NCBI RefSeq assembly: GCF_014066305.1
Contig: NW_023501160.1
Span: forward strand, 1-21,010
Reading direction: 5' to 3'
DNA: 21,010 bases
DNA from: Letharia columbiana
Taxonomy: Eukaryota > Ascomycota > Lecanoromycetes > Lecanorales > Parmeliaceae
The notes beneath the pieces were generated by a model. It ran no database searches, was not told the origin of the DNA, and saw nothing but the letters and a program-made list of their open reading frames with translations. A program made the translations under genes and the position numbers. Position 1 is the stretch's first letter. Each line of letters opens with the position of its first letter. This document shows, in pieces, positions 19,674 to 21,010 of the stretch.

Positions 19674-21010
19674 ATGAGCGGACCCGGTTTGGGTGCCAAT
19701 GAAGCGGAAGTTTCACAACGTGACAAAGTATAACCGTCACTCACCGCTGATTTCCCTCACCTCAGACACTGACTGACCTTCTCTCGTAGGCTGACTATCG
19801 TCTACCTTGTTCAAACGACAACGATCAAGACCTCTTCCCTCCTTCGCCTCTCCCTGAATCGTTACCTTCAACTCAAGACGCTCTCCCCTCAGCGTTCTCA
19901 ACCTCCGTCGAGGAATGGATTGATCGGATACTCACTCCCCCAACCTCTGAAGCTTCCAGCTCTTCTACTACCTCCCACAACACCACATCCACATCTTCCA
20001 AGCGGAAGCGAATTAGTTCCACAGACTGTGACGAGCTCATCGAGCCGCATACCTTGGTCCTATTATCCAGGAGGAACCTCCAAAGACATTTAGCGGCTAT
20101 GGCACCTCCAACCACTTCCCAGACGCCAAAGAAGGGCGGTGCGGATACGTTCTCTAACAGCACTCAAGGCACGCCAAATGACAAGCGCACACTCCCCAAG
20201 GGACCCTCTTGGGTGAGGGAGTGTCAGAAAGGCCACAACATTTTCCGCGAACATGAGGTCTTTGACTGTGAGGACTATAAAGATTTCAAGCAGCTTGTGT
20301 CGGCCCCCTTTCAAGGCGATCGTCATTCTGCCGTCAAGCCATCCTCCGCTCAGAAATTCAAGGAAGTTCATGATTATTATAAAGATCTCAACGAGGCGGG
20401 GTTCAAGACAGAAATGCTGCGATTGATTGTGAAAATAGATTTTGAGATTCAACTCGAACCGGCAACGGAAACGAGTCGGGCTATCTACGGACCAAGTGAG
20501 AGCTGGAACAAAGGCCTTCGCGTCCAGTATAATCAACCTGTTAATCGTGGCCACATTCCTCACACCTACACTGATCCTCAATTCGACCAAAGAAAGGTTC
20601 GGGATGCTTTGAAGAAGGAGGGTATGTCAAAACGCAGAGCCGGACGCAGTGTGGGGCTTTGACCCGAAGAACATGCCTAATTTTCAGTTCCATCCCGACA
20701 CGCGCGAGCTGATGCTCCTTCTACCAAAACTGAACTGGCCATTCTTTGTCATGCAGTCCAAGCAAGCAAACGGCAACTGGGAAGATGCCTGTAACGAGGC
20801 GACTCGCGATGGCATTGCCATTGTCAGCGCCGCGCGAGAGCTCTGCGAGAAGGCTGCCATCAATATCAAGACTCCTGGGCCCGATGAGAACACTTACGTA
20901 TACTCAGCTGTGATGGACACCAAAGTCATGGAGTGGTACGTGCACTGGGCGGAAGTTACGGACAGTGGTTCACTACTCACGACGATGTTTTTTTTGGTAC
21001 CTTTTTTTTC
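19674..21010 (+). CDS. PD-(D/E)XK nuclease-like fungal protein (partial, frame-broken)
   Basis: Proposed exon 1 (19,674-19,727) encodes MSGPGLGANEAEVSQRDK and exon 2 begins at 19,790. The protein then has a Ser/Thr/Pro-rich N-terminus with EEWIDRILTPP near residue 60 and the basic cluster SKRKR near residue 89, a likely nuclear signal. A folded region follows from about residue 155. The motif EPDAVWGF at 20,637 and MQSK at 20,751-20,762 fit the spaced PD and (D/E)XK positions of restriction-endonuclease-like folds. Fungal families of this kind include PDDEXK_12 and DUF7924, and I cannot choose between them. The usual acidic residue before X-K is Gln here, so catalysis is doubtful. A one-base frame change near 20,630 separates KKEGMSK from EPDAVWGF. 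The gene runs off the window. Base composition is normal, with no RIP. Confidence 0.6.
19728..19789 (+). other. Predicted 62-nt spliceosomal intron
   Basis: The donor is GTATAA at 19,728, there are branch-like CTGAC motifs at about 19,770, and the acceptor is CGTAG at 19,785-19,789. Removing it joins exon 1 to the long downstream frame in phase 0 and removes both the TAA at the donor and the in-frame TAG at the acceptor. The length and signals are typical of filamentous fungi. Confidence 0.6.
20622..20637 (+). other. Frame break in the nuclease-like gene
   Basis: Upstream frame codons read to KKEGMSK, and the downstream homologous-looking frame starts at GAG CCG GAC (20,637). Eight bases lie between TCA and GAG, so one base is missing or two are extra. 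The run AAAA at 20,629-20,632 is a likely site for a lost base. The interval also looks like a 16-nt intron, GTATGT to CAG, that would restore the frame, but this is far below known fungal intron sizes. Without a fix the first frame stops at TGA 20,660-20,662. Confidence 0.6.

Noticed and set aside
20090..20590. 166-codon minus-strand frame
   Set aside because: It is antisense to the nuclease-like gene, whose plus-strand translation has an intron, a nuclear signal and family-like motifs.
20980..21010. Two runs of eight or more T at the window end as a terminator
   Set aside because: They lie within an apparently continuing coding frame and may reflect poor sequence quality at a contig edge.

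Overview
The window looks like part of a filamentous ascomycete (Pezizomycotina) genome with strong repeat-induced point mutation (RIP). From base 1 to about 17,900 the sequence is extremely AT-rich and TpA-rich, with CpA, TpG, CC and GG almost absent while CpG and CpT survive. This is the pattern left by C-to-T mutation of CpA on both strands. After about 19,150 the composition becomes normal and a split, spliceosomal-type gene appears. Base frequencies were judged by eye, not computed.

Layout. 1-1250: decayed AT-rich DNA. 1250-3340: A1, a 5'-truncated copy of a large repeat called A here, with tandem arrays. 3441-3907: B1, an almost unmutated copy of a smaller repeat called B. 3908-4950: decayed DNA with weak hints of an old reading frame. 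4951-6957: a structure with inverted ends (B2 on the left, a B fragment on the right) around an inverted microsatellite. 6958-7980: a motif-bearing spacer and another inverted B fragment. 9945 to about 13,990: a RIP-mutated Ty3/Gypsy chromovirus on the minus strand, with reverse transcriptase, RNase H, integrase end and chromodomain still readable. 14,062-16,338 (A2, plus) and 16,858-18,607 (A3, minus) form a giant imperfect inverted repeat. A3 sits inside another B copy (B4), and a short TTATT repeat flanks it. 18,735-19,650: a RIP-mutated A fragment, a 68-bp unmutated inverted-repeat insertion, a CTA microsatellite and a small foldback sequence.

The only host gene with good support starts near 19,674 and runs off the right edge. 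It has a 62-nt intron and probably encodes a fungal PD-(D/E)XK nuclease-like protein. The reading frame breaks by one base near 20,630.

The most interesting unexplained signal is the A/B repeat family. Its copies share a 5' end (GTAAAGRCCTATGAATT) and a non-complementary 3' end (TATATACTAAT) but have very different interiors. They are nested in one another, and they show sharply different RIP levels over a few hundred bases, including a change of state inside the single copy A3.
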